Source of the DNA: Rhodoflexus caldus
GTDB lineage: Bacteria > Bacteroidota > Bacteroidia > Cytophagales > Thermoflexibacteraceae
NCBI RefSeq assembly: GCF_021206925.1
Contig: NZ_JAJPRF010000003.1
Location: forward strand, 1-64,000
Direction: 5' to 3'
Length of the DNA: 64,000 nt
Part shown: positions 53,217 to 62,212 of the stretch, piece after piece
Layout: each line of letters begins with the position of its first letter
Position numbering within the stretch: position 1 is the first letter of the stretch
Translations under genes and position numbers: made by a program
Notes under the pieces: generated by a model
The model's database searches: none
Told to the model about the DNA's origin: nothing
The model's input: the letters and a program-made list of their open reading frames with translations, nothing else

Positions 53217-55337
53217 CTAAAACACCCGCCTCAACTGCACTTTAAACTCACTTCGGCGATTGCCTTCTATACGGTCTAAACCTGAGCCAAAAACATTCTG
53301 ATTCCGCAATTCGGTGAAGGCATAGCGCAGCCACAAGTCTGTTTTCCGACCGATATTGAACTGTGCCATGTAATAGTTGCGAAAGCCGCGCCCGTTATAT
53401 GCCGGAATGCTGAACGAATACAGCACATCTTTTTCAAAAATATATTGGCGGTTTTCAAAATCATCGGTATCAAACAAGGCAAAGCGGCTGCTGATTTTCA
53501 CTAATTTGAAGTCCAGTACAATATCCTGTGCGATAGCCAGCCCTTGTGTCATTTTGCCTCCTTCCTGTTGGAAACTGCTCCACTGAATACGGCTGCGCGT
53601 AGTTACAAGTTGTTCTGCTTTAAAGTCGGCGTTGAGTTGGAAATTGCGGCGCACCGATGGCACTGCCACGTCCATCATGGTGGTATTGTCGCGCAGGTTG
53701 CGACCCTTGGTTTCCTGACGGAACTGCGCGTAAATCGCTACTTTACGGTTCGGCTGATGTGTTACGCGTACCAACCACTCGTTGCCTGTAGAGGGAGCAT
53801 CTACCAGAAAACGAAGCCACGGGAAACGGAAGATATCGTAGTAGGCGGCAATTGTCCAACGCAGTGTCGGCTTAATTTTAATGCCCCAGTAAGTGCCGTA
53901 CTCGTTAATCGGGCGCGTGCCTTCGCTGAACGACTGGCCGTAGAATGAATGAAAGTTGCGGTCATAGCGGCGGTAAAGCATGGACATATCTACCTTTGCC
54001 GAAAGGCTGCTCACAAAACCTGCCAGTGCTCCCATACCTCCGCTTGCCGAGCGTGCGGCTTCGCCAAAGAAGTTGAAATTGCGGTAGTTGTAGCTGAAAA
54101 AGCCGCCGATGTTGTGATTCTGAGTACCGTTGAACTCAAATCGGTTGTAAATTCTGTCCACCGGACGAATGGGAACGCTGAAATTGGTCATCATAGCCGT
54201 TCCGCCTGCCTCTACGTTGCCGTCGGGCGAGCGATAAGTGGCTGTAATGCCACCGGTAACTTCACGAATGGCATTTTTACCGTTGAGTTCGCGCTCGGTG
54301 CGGTGGAAGCCCGTCGGAATAATGCTGTTGATAAACGCCTCGCCAATAATATCCACATCGCTCACAGTATCGGCAGCAGCAAAGTTTACATTGGCCGAAC
54401 GGCGGGCAAAAGAAATAAAAGGCGTTACATCTACCTTCCCGAAATTGACAGTAGCGGCAGCCCCGCGGAAAAACCCGTTTTCAATCACACTGGTATAAGG
54501 CCGAATGCCTGTGTTGCTGCGGCGAATAGTGGCAACCGTTTCAGCACCTTTGCCAATGGTAAAGCCCGCGGCGAGCAGCATTCCCTGCCCGGCCTGAATG
54601 AGGTAATCGCCCAGCATGATGGCTTTCAGCCGCCCGCGGTTATATACCGCCGCATGAGCCGACCAGAAATCCATTCCAAACTGACGGCGTGAAGGATTCC
54701 ATGCAATGGGTTCGCCGGCATCTTTCTCGGCCGTAAAGCCAATGCTGAAATCGCGCAGGTGGCTGACGCGAAATCGCATATAAATTTTATCGGGAGAGCC
54801 GGCATAGCGTATTTGCGGCAGTCCGGAGCGCAGCGTATCACCCGCCCCTAACGGGCGAAATCCGCGCTGCTCTTCCAACACCCGCGAGTGGCGGATGAGC
54901 AGGTAGTTGTTTTCTTCACTCAAAATGCGCTGCAAAAGCGTGCGTGTGTCTGCTGCAAATGTGCTTTCGCCTACCACTACAAAAGGCAGAATTTTCTGAA
55001 TGGTTTCCAAATCAAAACCTTCAATGGCTTGCAGTTCGTAGATGCTGAGCAACTCGCCGTTGCGTTGGCGATAGTCCAGAAATTGCCTGATTTGGTATTG
55101 CGATAGTACATACAGGTCGGCTAACTGTTCGTAGTTAGCCCTGTTCAGGTCTAATGGGTTGGTGTATAGCAGGTAGAGCGACTCATAAGCATCTTCGTAG
55201 TTGATGTCCTCATCCTGCACGGCAAAAAGGGACTGAATAAACTGATCTAAATCTACTTCCGACTGAAAGCGTTTTTGTTGTGCCGATGCAGCCCAACCAA
55301 GCAGAAGCAGCAGCGCTGTAAGTAAGGTTTTTTTCAT
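53217..55337 (-). CDS. Outer-membrane-type protein with N-terminal helix-hairpin-helix repeats
   Basis: The protein has about 706 residues. A signal peptide (MKKTLLTALLLLLGWAASAQ) is followed by a ComEA-like helix-hairpin-helix pair (about 45-120: NPLDLNRANYEQLADLYVLS, GELLSIYELQAIEGFDLETI). The remaining 570 residues look like beta-strands of an outer-membrane barrel (alternating aromatics, e.g. NRFEFNGTQNHNIGGFFSYN), ending RRSEFKVQLRRVF. HhH usually binds DNA, so an exported version is notable. Its ATG overlaps the stop of the upstream gene (ATGA). ATG 55337 was chosen for that reason and for the signal peptide. Confidence 0.82.
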   Translation of the reverse strand: MKKTLLTALLLLLGWAASAQQKRFQSEVDLDQFIQSLFAVQDEDINYEDAYESLYLLYTNPLDLNRANYEQLADLYVLSQYQIRQFLDYRQRNGELLSIYELQAIEGFDLETIQKILPFVVVGESTFAADTRTLLQRILSEENNYLLIRHSRVLEEQRGFRPLGAGDTLRSGLPQIRYAGSPDKIYMRFRVSHLRDFSIGFTAEKDAGEPIAWNPSRRQFGMDFWSAHAAVYNRGRLKAIMLGDYLIQAGQGMLLAAGFTIGKGAETVATIRRSNTGIRPYTSVIENGFFRGAAATVNFGKVDVTPFISFARRSANVNFAAADTVSDVDIIGEAFINSIIPTGFHRTERELNGKNAIREVTGGITATYRSPDGNVEAGGTAMMTNFSVPIRPVDRIYNRFEFNGTQNHNIGGFFSYNYRNFNFFGEAARSASGGMGALAGFVSSLSAKVDMSMLYRRYDRNFHSFYGQSFSEGTRPINEYGTYWGIKIKPTLRWTIAAYYDIFRFPWLRFLVDAPSTGNEWLVRVTHQPNRKVAIYAQFRQETKGRNLRDNTTMMDVAVPSVRRNFQLNADFKAEQLVTTRSRIQWSSFQQEGGKMTQGLAIAQDIVLDFKLVKISSRFALFDTDDFENRQYIFEKDVLYSFSIPAYNGRGFRNYYMAQFNIGRKTDLWLRYAFTELRNQNVFGSGLDRIEGNRRSEFKVQLRRVF

Positions 55338-56197
55338 TCGTCCCATGCTTTTTTGGCAGTTTTCTGCTTTGAAAGATGATAACGCAGCGCCACATGATGC
55401 GAAGGCAACAGTTGCGGATGTGTAGAAACCGCATAGCCTGCTTCCAATTGCCTGAAATACAAACTTAACCCAAACGAGCCTGTATTAGGCTGTGTGGCAA
55501 TACCTGTGCGTATTGCCAGTTTCTCTATGAGGCGATACTCTACGCCAACCTTTGCCCGTGCAGGCATTTCTGCATCTTTTTCTCCTTCTGCATTAATCAT
55601 CAGCCGTTCGTTGGGGCGATACGAAAGCCCGGCCTTCATCACAGTCGGCAGCCGTTCATCCTGAAAATCGGCTAAACGCGCCTGCGTAAAATTGAAAATA
55701 TGTGCACCTATCCACAGTTGCCGCGTCAGTTGCCCTACGCCACCCAACTCGAAGGCAAACAGGTTGCGCATCCCCAATCCTTCCATGTTGATTTGTACAT
55801 AGTTCGCACGCAGCCCAAGGCTGTAGTTGGCAATTTTATGGCTGATACCCAGCGCACCAATCGTTTCGTTGAATAAATTATCGCCGAAGCGCGAGAAAGT
55901 AGCCGAAGCCCATGCACCGCCGTACACAGGAGCGGCAATACCCGTGGCTACCGTGTGAAAGCCTGCCGCCTGAAAGCGATTGTCATAAGCTGAAAGAAGC
56001 GATGCCTGTGTGTTCCATGCCAGCCCGCCAATGTTGTTAAATGTTGCCCACTCGTCTTGTAACGTAACGGCTGCATTAGCCATACCTGCTGCCCTTGCAC
56101 CTATGCCATTGGTGCGCCATTGTGCCTGTAAATCACTGATAAAAACGCAATAAAAAAATAGAGTAGCTATCAGCCCCGAGGGTAGGAGTTGTTTCAT
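55334..56197 (-). CDS. PorV/PorQ-like outer-membrane protein
   Basis: The protein has about 287 residues. A signal peptide (MKQLLPSGLIATLFFYCVFISDLQAQ) is followed by GIGARAAGMANAAVTLQDEWATFNNIGGLAW, the N-terminal pattern of PorV/PorQ/FadL-like barrels, and beta-strands to the end (SHHVALRYHLS). PorV-type proteins act in type IX secretion, but this one may simply be a related barrel. The start at ATG 56197 was set by the signal peptide; the 87 codons upstream do not look coding. The stop overlaps the next start as ATGA. Confidence 0.78.
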   Translation of the reverse strand: MKQLLPSGLIATLFFYCVFISDLQAQWRTNGIGARAAGMANAAVTLQDEWATFNNIGGLAWNTQASLLSAYDNRFQAAGFHTVATGIAAPVYGGAWASATFSRFGDNLFNETIGALGISHKIANYSLGLRANYVQINMEGLGMRNLFAFELGGVGQLTRQLWIGAHIFNFTQARLADFQDERLPTVMKAGLSYRPNERLMINAEGEKDAEMPARAKVGVEYRLIEKLAIRTGIATQPNTGSFGLSLYFRQLEAGYAVSTHPQLLPSHHVALRYHLSKQKTAKKAWDE

Positions 56198-56314
56198 GCC
56201 TGCTTTTTTGTACCGAAAAATTAAATCAATTTGATAGGATTTTGTTTGGTGTGGCTTAAAATTGTAACTTGTTTTGCCTGATTTTATTTTTTTAACCCTC
56301 CTTTCCGTATTCGG

Positions 56315-57022
56315 ATGAACAAAATCATAATAGCCATAGACGGGTATTCTGCCTGCGGAAAAAGTTCTACCGCAAAAGCTGTTGCGGCAGCTTTGGGATA
56401 TAGCTACATAGACAGCGGCGCCATGTACCGCGCCGTTACCCTGTATTTCATACAGCACTACGTCAGCCTTGACAATGAACGTGAAATCAGCCGTGCACTG
56501 AATAATATTGAAATAGAATTCCGCATACCGCCCGGCAGAACCGACGGTATCAGCGAAACATACCTCAACGGCCTGAATGTGGAAGAAGAAATCCGCAGTA
56601 TGTTCGTTTCCGATATGGTGAGCGACGTGAGTAAAATTCCGCAGGTAAGGCGCTTTTTGGTTGCCCAGCAGCAGAAAATGGGTAAAAAGAAAGGCATCGT
56701 GATGGACGGTCGCGACATTGGCACGGTCGTATTTCCGCAGGCAGAACTCAAACTGTTCCTCACGGCCGACATTAACGAGCGGGCGCGCCGCCGTCAGGCC
56801 GAGCTACTGGCAAAAGAACAGTTGGTCAGCCTCAAAGAAGTGATAGAAAACCTTCAAAAGCGCGACCTGATAGACACTACCCGTGCAGAAAGTCCGCTGC
56901 GCAAAGCCGAAGACGCTATTGAGATAGATACCACCTTCGTAACTTTCGACGAGCAGGTAGAAATTGTATTGCGCAAGGCGTACCGCAAAATCATGTATGC
57001 AGCTGATGAAGTGAGCCAATAG
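56315..57022 (+). CDS. cmk: Cytidylate kinase
   Basis: Cmk phosphorylates CMP and dCMP. The 235-residue protein has the P-loop GYSACGKSS (10-18), YIDSGAMYRAVTLYF, MDGRDIGTVVFPQAELKLFLTA and the lid region RARRRQAEL, with DLIDTTRAESPLRKAEDAIEIDTT near the C-terminus. It is complete. It is the first plus-strand gene after the divergent PorV-like gene. Confidence 0.97.
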   Translation: MNKIIIAIDGYSACGKSSTAKAVAAALGYSYIDSGAMYRAVTLYFIQHYVSLDNEREISRALNNIEIEFRIPPGRTDGISETYLNGLNVEEEIRSMFVSDMVSDVSKIPQVRRFLVAQQQKMGKKKGIVMDGRDIGTVVFPQAELKLFLTADINERARRRQAELLAKEQLVSLKEVIENLQKRDLIDTTRAESPLRKAEDAIEIDTTFVTFDEQVEIVLRKAYRKIMYAADEVSQ

Positions 57023-57052
57023 CGCAATTATTCTTCCAAATCCTACGGCAAT

Positions 57053-57429
57053 ATGGAACAAGACATCCGATGGAAGCAAAGGTTTGAAGCATTTGGAAGA
57101 TGCTATTCATATCAGCAAGCCGAGCGATTTAGAAAAAGAGGAGACTATCCGGCGATTTGAGTTTACGCACGAGCTTGCATGGAAAGTAATGAAAGAATTC
57201 TTGGAATACGAAGGCATCTCCGGCATTATAGGTTCACGCAGTGCAACAAGAGAGGCCTTAACAAAGGTTTAACACGAAGGGGCAAATATGGATGGATATA
57301 ATTGAAAGCCGTAACAGGAGTGTTCATACTTATTTGCCCAACATTTTAGTGCGTGAATACGAATTAATTGTAGAAGTTTACTATCCATTACTGGCGGCCT
57401 TTCACGAAAAAATGAAAACATACCTATGA
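57053..57429 (+). pseudogene. Decayed HI0074-type (HEPN-like) nucleotidyltransferase substrate-binding protein
   Basis: The sequence MEQDIRWKQRF, then KHLEDAIHISKPSDLEKEET, ... RFEFTHELAWKVMKEFLEYE, GISGIIGSRSATREAL, and WMDIIESRNRSVHTY is that of the HI0074/NTase_sub_bind family, but it lies in three frames. A small deletion near 57083-57088 shifts the frame after MEQDIRWKQRF. A second shift, apparently one base lost near 57268, separates TREALTK from WMDIIESRN and creates a stop. The stop TGA (57427-57429) overlaps the ATG of the partner gene. The family is the HEPN-type partner of an MNT nucleotidyltransferase (a toxin-antitoxin module). Confidence 0.85.
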
Positions 57430-57738
57430 ACTTCGGATTAGACCAAGAAACCATTGACAAAATCAATTCGTTTTTTGCCAAATATCCCGAAATAGAAGAG
57501 GTTGTCATCTACGATTCGCGTGCCAAAGGGAACTATCGCGAAGGCAGCGAGCGATATAGATATCACCCTGAAAGGAAAAGATGTGAACGACCGAACCCAC
57601 ACCAATATATGGCTGGATATTGACAATTTGAATACTCCCTACCTGTTTGATATTTCCGTTTTTCATACCTTAGAATCCAACAGTTTGCCGGAACACATCA
57701 ACCACGTCGGAAAAATATTTTACAAAAAAGGCCAATAG
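57426..57738 (+). pseudogene. Frameshifted MNT-type nucleotidyltransferase (antitoxin-like)
   Basis: The N-terminal half (MNFGLDQETIDKINSFFAKY ... DSRAKGNYREGS) and the C-terminal half (SDIDITLKGKDVNDRTHTN ... HVGKIFYKKGQ) of a nucleotidyltransferase are in different frames. The break is a direct duplication of AGCG at 57546-57553; removing one copy restores GS-DID, the metal-binding motif, and a protein of 102 residues, normal for the family. The usual FGSRAKG is here YDSRAKG. Such proteins adenylylate or neutralise the HEPN partner. Confidence 0.88.
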
Positions 57739-57746
57739 TCGCGCCT

Positions 57747-58913
57747 ATGATAAACCTCCAAGAGAACCGCACAACTTCCAATATTATCATTTTGATGATG
57801 GCCGTAGTGATTGGTGTCGGTTCTATCATCTACACTAACTCGCTGGTGAGCCGTATTTTGGCACAGGAAGAGCAGCAGACCTCCATTTTTGCCAAAGTAC
57901 AGGAATACATCGCCACTGTTGAAGCAGGGGAAAATATCAATACGCTGATAGAAGTAATTGACGCCAACTATACCTATCCGGTAATTCTGACCGATGAAAA
58001 CGACAAGGTATTGGGACATCGCAACATCAGAATTCCCAAAGGAAAAGACTCGCTGGCCTACTTGGCCGCCGAACTTGCCGAAATGAAAGCAGCGCACCCG
58101 CCCATTGTGGTAGAGCCTGCCCCCGGCCTAAAAAACCTGATTTACTACAAAAACTCCGATTTGGTAGTGCAGTTGAAGTACTACCCTTACGTAGAACTGC
58201 TGATTATCAGCCTGTTTTTCGGGATTGTATATGTGCTGTTCAATGCTTCGCGCAAAGCCGAACAGAACAAAGTATGGGTAGGTCTTGCCAAAGAAACAGC
58301 GCATCAGTTAGGAACCCCCATTTCCTCACTCATGGCTTGGATGGAGTATTTCAAAGCCGACGAATCGCTGGATGAGAGTATCATCGGTGAGTTGGAAAAA
58401 GACGTGTTAAGGCTGGAAATGATTACGGCGCGTTTTTCAAGCATCGGCTCGCCGCCGGTTCTAAAATTTGAAAACGTAGAACAGTTGGTCAAAGACAACA
58501 TAGACTACCTGCAAAAGCGCATTTCTACCAAAGTGCAGATTTCTGTTAAAAATCTGGAAGGAATGGCTTTGGGTGCGCCGCTCAACCGAGGTTTATTTGA
58601 ATGGGTTATTGAAAATATCTGCAAAAATGCGGTGGATGCAATGGGCGGCATAGGCAAAATCAACATTTCGCTCAGCTACACCCGCGACGGTAAACAGGTG
58701 CAGATTGACATCTCCGACACAGGGAAAGGTATCCCCAAATCGCTCTGGAAGCAAATTTTCAAACCCGGCTATACCACCAAAAAACGCGGTTGGGGGTTGG
58801 GGCTTACCTTAGCCAAACGCATTGTGAAAGACTACCACAAGGGCAACATTTTTGTACTCTCATCAGCGCCCAATGAAGGCACAACGTTCCGCATTTTACT
58901 GCCCCGCTTCTGA
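57747..58913 (+). CDS. Sensor histidine kinase
   Basis: The 388-residue protein has two membrane helices (about 13-31 and 149-166) around a 115-residue extracytoplasmic sensor region. The kinase core has the phospho-acceptor H186 in KETAHQLGTPISSLMAW, an HxxGTP form common in Bacteroidota, then HATPase_c with ENICKNAVDAMGG, DISDTGKGI and GWGLGLTLAKRIV. It probably signals to a response regulator encoded elsewhere. It starts 8 bases after the pseudogene stop. The BatA gene begins 38 bases later with its own promoter. Confidence 0.93.
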   Translation: MINLQENRTTSNIIILMMAVVIGVGSIIYTNSLVSRILAQEEQQTSIFAKVQEYIATVEAGENINTLIEVIDANYTYPVILTDENDKVLGHRNIRIPKGKDSLAYLAAELAEMKAAHPPIVVEPAPGLKNLIYYKNSDLVVQLKYYPYVELLIISLFFGIVYVLFNASRKAEQNKVWVGLAKETAHQLGTPISSLMAWMEYFKADESLDESIIGELEKDVLRLEMITARFSSIGSPPVLKFENVEQLVKDNIDYLQKRISTKVQISVKNLEGMALGAPLNRGLFEWVIENICKNAVDAMGGIGKINISLSYTRDGKQVQIDISDTGKGIPKSLWKQIFKPGYTTKKRGWGLGLTLAKRIVKDYHKGNIFVLSSAPNEGTTFRILLPRF

Positions 58914-58917
58914 TACC

Positions 58918-58946
58918 TTGAAGTGTAGGTTTTTTATCGTACTTTG
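58918..58946 (+). promoter_or_regulatory. Promoter of the BatA gene, predicting a leaderless mRNA
   Basis: TTG (58918-58920) is followed after 19 bases by TACTTTG (58940-58946). The first T of the -7 box is 12 bases before the A of ATG 58952, so transcription should start at or near the start codon. The TTG lies just after the kinase stop codon. Confidence 0.65.
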
Positions 58947-58951
58947 CAGCT

Positions 58952-61042
58952 ATGAGTTTCTTGTATCCGTCGTTTCTCTGGGCGCTGGCGCTCGTGTCCG
59001 TGCCGATTATCATACACCTGTTCAATTTTCAGCGCCCCAAGGTGATTTATTTTACCAATGTGGCGTTTTTGCGTGAAGTCAAATCGGTTGCCAATGCGCG
59101 CAATCGGCTGAAACACCTGCTGGTGTTGCTGATGCGTTGTTTATTCGTAGCCGCATTGGTAGCGGCTTTTGCGCAACCTTTCATCCCCTATCATCGGGCA
59201 GACAACCTGCCTGTGGCAGGCAATCAGGCAGCTATTTACATTGACAACTCATTCAGTATGCAAAATGAGCGCGACGGTAAAAAACTGCTTGACCGTTCGG
59301 TAGATTTGGCCTTGCAAATTGTCAAAGGCTTTCCGCAAAACGCGCGGTTTTCGGTACTGAACAACAGCTTTGAAAGCGACCTGAATTTTCTTTTTGAGCC
59401 TGCCAAAGCCAATGATTTGATTTCAAAAACCGATTACAGCAATACAGGCAGAACTTTGGAGAGCGTGTATGAACGGCAAAAAAACATCCTTGCCAATGTG
59501 GCAGGCAGCGGCAGCCACCATATTTTCTGGCTGACCGACTTTCAGCAAATGCCCGGCAGCGATTTGGAAAAATTAGCCGCCGCGTTAGACAGTGTCAATC
59601 GCTTTTACCTGCTGCCACAAGAGGCCAACGACGTTTCCAACGTGTACATTGATTCGGTATGGCTGGAAAATCCCTTTGTGCGCGTAAACGAAAGCAACAC
59701 GCTCAGCATACGAATGCGCCATTTTGGTACAGAGGCAGCCACCGAACGGTTGGTGCGCCTGTTTATTGAAGGCAAACAGGTATCGGGGGGAACTGTCAGC
59801 CTTCAGGCCGGCGAAACGAGCGAACTCAAACTCAACTTTGCCGTAACTTCTGCCGGTCAAAAGCCTTGTCGGGTGGCGGTAGATGACATGCCCGTTGTTT
59901 TTGACAACAATTACTACTTTACGCTGAACGTAGCCCCCGAAATCAACATTTTACACATCGTGGAAGGGAAAAGCCCGGCCTATATACCCGATGTTTATGC
60001 TAATGAGGCGTTTTTCAAAGTGGAATCGGTAAGCGCCGGCAGTTTGGACTACGCCCGCATCAATGCCGCCAACGTGGTGATTTTGCAAGGTTTGAAAACC
60101 ATAGATACAGGTTTGCAAACAGCTTTGCGCAACTTTTTGGTGCGGGGCGGGGCGCTGGCGGTATTCCCCGGGCAGGTGTTTGACCCGCAAGCCTATTCGG
60201 ACTTATTAGGTATCCGAACCGTTTTTATTCCCGATGCGCTCTCTGCGGCGACCTTGAAGCTGCCGATGAATGCCCCCGATTTGCAAGAGCCTTTTTTCAA
60301 GGGCATTTTTGAAAAAATGACCGAACAAGGCGAAGCTGCCCGCATGGCAATGCCCGAAGCCAAAGTAAATCTGTCGTGGAGTGGGGCAGGCAGAGACCTT
60401 TTGAGTTTGCGTAACGGGCAACCCTATCTCTCATCGTTTGAACTGCTGAACAGCAGGGTTTTCCTTTTTGCCGCACCGCTGGATGCAGCTTTTACCGGAT
60501 TGCCGCAAAATGCGCTTTTCGTACCGATTATGTACAAAATTGCATTGGCGGGCAAGCGTGGCACCGAACGGCTGGCCTATTCTTTTGCCGAGCCGCTGAT
60601 TGCCCTGCCTTTGGCAGAAGGGCAGAATTTTTCGCGCAACGATGTGCTGAAGCTCGTACCCGCCGACAATACCGCCACCGACCGCGAGCTGATTCCCGTG
60701 CAGCGCTTTGCCGATAACCAACTGATTATTGAATTGCCTAAAACAGAACTGCCCGCGGGCAACTACAACTTAGTGCAACGCAAAAACGGCAATGTGGTAA
60801 CAGCCCTTGCCCTAAATTATGACAAAGCGGAGTCGCAGTTCAAAACCTACAAAGCCGACGACCTGAAGCGGATATTTGCAGGCCGAAAAAATGTGCAAGT
60901 ACTGGACGAAGTCAGCGCCCGCGAATTTGCAGGCACATTCAATGCCATGAACCTGAACAAGCCGCTTTGGCGCTACTTCATTATGGCAGCCCTTGCCTTT
61001 TTGTTGGTAGAAGTGCTGCTGCTGCGGTTTTGGAAGGGGTGA
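58952..61042 (+). CDS. BatA-domain membrane protein with vWA-like region
   Basis: The 696-residue protein starts with the BatA N-terminal module (FLYPSFLWALALVSVPIIIHLFNFQRP, then a second helix LLVLLMRCLFVAALVAAFAQPFI). A von Willebrand-like region follows, with IYIDNSFSMQ (MIDAS-like DxSxS, about 96). The middle is beta-rich and extracytoplasmic. The C-terminus has one membrane helix (YFIMAALAFLLVEVLLLRFW). Bat proteins are linked to aerotolerance and stress in Bacteroidota. The usual partners (BatB, MoxR, DUF58) are not here. Confidence 0.9.
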   Translation: MSFLYPSFLWALALVSVPIIIHLFNFQRPKVIYFTNVAFLREVKSVANARNRLKHLLVLLMRCLFVAALVAAFAQPFIPYHRADNLPVAGNQAAIYIDNSFSMQNERDGKKLLDRSVDLALQIVKGFPQNARFSVLNNSFESDLNFLFEPAKANDLISKTDYSNTGRTLESVYERQKNILANVAGSGSHHIFWLTDFQQMPGSDLEKLAAALDSVNRFYLLPQEANDVSNVYIDSVWLENPFVRVNESNTLSIRMRHFGTEAATERLVRLFIEGKQVSGGTVSLQAGETSELKLNFAVTSAGQKPCRVAVDDMPVVFDNNYYFTLNVAPEINILHIVEGKSPAYIPDVYANEAFFKVESVSAGSLDYARINAANVVILQGLKTIDTGLQTALRNFLVRGGALAVFPGQVFDPQAYSDLLGIRTVFIPDALSAATLKLPMNAPDLQEPFFKGIFEKMTEQGEAARMAMPEAKVNLSWSGAGRDLLSLRNGQPYLSSFELLNSRVFLFAAPLDAAFTGLPQNALFVPIMYKIALAGKRGTERLAYSFAEPLIALPLAEGQNFSRNDVLKLVPADNTATDRELIPVQRFADNQLIIELPKTELPAGNYNLVQRKNGNVVTALALNYDKAESQFKTYKADDLKRIFAGRKNVQVLDEVSAREFAGTFNAMNLNKPLWRYFIMAALAFLLVEVLLLRFWKG

Positions 61043-61103
61043 GCTACGCAACCGACATGCTTATAGTACAGCGGTTGAGTGATTTAGCATATCGCGGTTT
61101 GCG

Positions 61104-62144
61104 CTATTGCCCTTTCAATAACTCCTGTTGCCATTTCCACGCCGAGGCCATCATTTCATTGATGCCAAAACGCGGCTGCCACCCTAAAACAGCGGCTGTT
61201 TTGCGGGTGTCGGAATAAATGGCTGCCACATCGCCCGCACGAGGGGGGCCTATGCGGTAATTGAGTTTCATTTGCGCTGCTTGTTCAAAGGCGTGAACAG
61301 CTTCCAATACGGTTACGCCTTGCCCCGTTCCCAGATTGAAAACATCGTAATAATGCGGCGAATCCTCTTGGCGGAAAAGATATTCCAACGCCGCAATGTG
61401 TGCCTCGGCAATATCGGTAACGTGGATATAGTCGCGGATGCAAGTGCCGTCGCGGGTGGGGTAGGTGTCGCCCGCCACAACGAGTTCCGAACGAAGCCCC
61501 GCAGCAGTTTGTGTAATAATCGGTACGAGGTTGAGCATTGTTTGCAGCGCATCCTCGCCAATCAGCCCCGATTCGTGCGCACCTACGGGATTGAAATAAC
61601 GCAAGGAAATAGCTTTGACGGAGCTTATTTTAGCCGTGTTTTGTACAATTTCTTCGCCCATTTGCTTGGTATTGGCATACGGCGATTCCGCTTTTTTGAA
61701 TGGTGTAGCCTCGTGAACGGGCAGTTCATCGGCATTGCCGTAAACCGAGCAGGAAGAAGAAAAGATAAAATGATTGACATTTCTTTCCTGACATATTTCC
61801 AACAGGTTAATCAGCGAAACAAGGTTGTTGCGGTAATAGCGCAGCGGTTGTTCCACCGACTCGGGAACGGATTTCAGTGCAGCAAAATGAATAACCCCTT
61901 GAATATGAGGATTTTCATCAAAAATAGTCGCTGTTGCGGCTTTATCGCAAAGGTCAATGGGATAGTTGCGCACCTGTGTGCCGGTAATTTTTGCAATGCG
62001 ATTGAGTGTTTCCGGACGTGAGTTTACGAAGTTATCGCATGAGATAACCTCATATTTGCCTTGTTGCAACAGTGCAATAACTGTGTGCGAGCCTATGTAG
62101 CCACATCCTCCGGTTACGAGGATGGCAGGTTTTGATGCTGTCAT
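61104..62144 (-). CDS. galE: UDP-glucose 4-epimerase
   Basis: This SDR enzyme interconverts UDP-glucose and UDP-galactose. The 346-residue protein has the NAD loop TGGCGYIGSH, the catalytic serine in SSSCSVYG and the YxxxK pair in SPYANTKQMGEE, then VGAHESGLIGEDALQTMLNLVPII, a GalE hallmark. ATG 62144 (MTASKPAILVTGG) was chosen; the 20 codons upstream overlap a terminator hairpin. It is monocistronic. Confidence 0.95.
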   Translation of the reverse strand: MTASKPAILVTGGCGYIGSHTVIALLQQGKYEVISCDNFVNSRPETLNRIAKITGTQVRNYPIDLCDKAATATIFDENPHIQGVIHFAALKSVPESVEQPLRYYRNNLVSLINLLEICQERNVNHFIFSSSCSVYGNADELPVHEATPFKKAESPYANTKQMGEEIVQNTAKISSVKAISLRYFNPVGAHESGLIGEDALQTMLNLVPIITQTAAGLRSELVVAGDTYPTRDGTCIRDYIHVTDIAEAHIAALEYLFRQEDSPHYYDVFNLGTGQGVTVLEAVHAFEQAAQMKLNYRIGPPRAGDVAAIYSDTRKTAAVLGWQPRFGINEMMASAWKWQQELLKGQ

Positions 62145-62151
62145 GGAATCA

Positions 62152-62191
62152 TTCAAAAAAAATGAAGTGCCGCCACACAGGGGGCACTTCA
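62152..62191 (-). terminator. Terminator of the TlpA-like gene
   Basis: On the minus strand the arms GAAGTGCC and GGCACTTC (62190-62183 and 62171-62164) are followed by a run of T residues (62162-62154). It lies 22 bases after the TlpA-like stop codon and just upstream of galE. Confidence 0.88.
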
Positions 62192-62212
62192 CAAATATAA
62201 TCATCAGCGATT

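Noticed and set aside
57502-57738. A 78-residue protein starting at 57502
   Set aside because: Its first 15 residues have no counterpart; the conserved part is the second half of the frameshifted nucleotidyltransferase.
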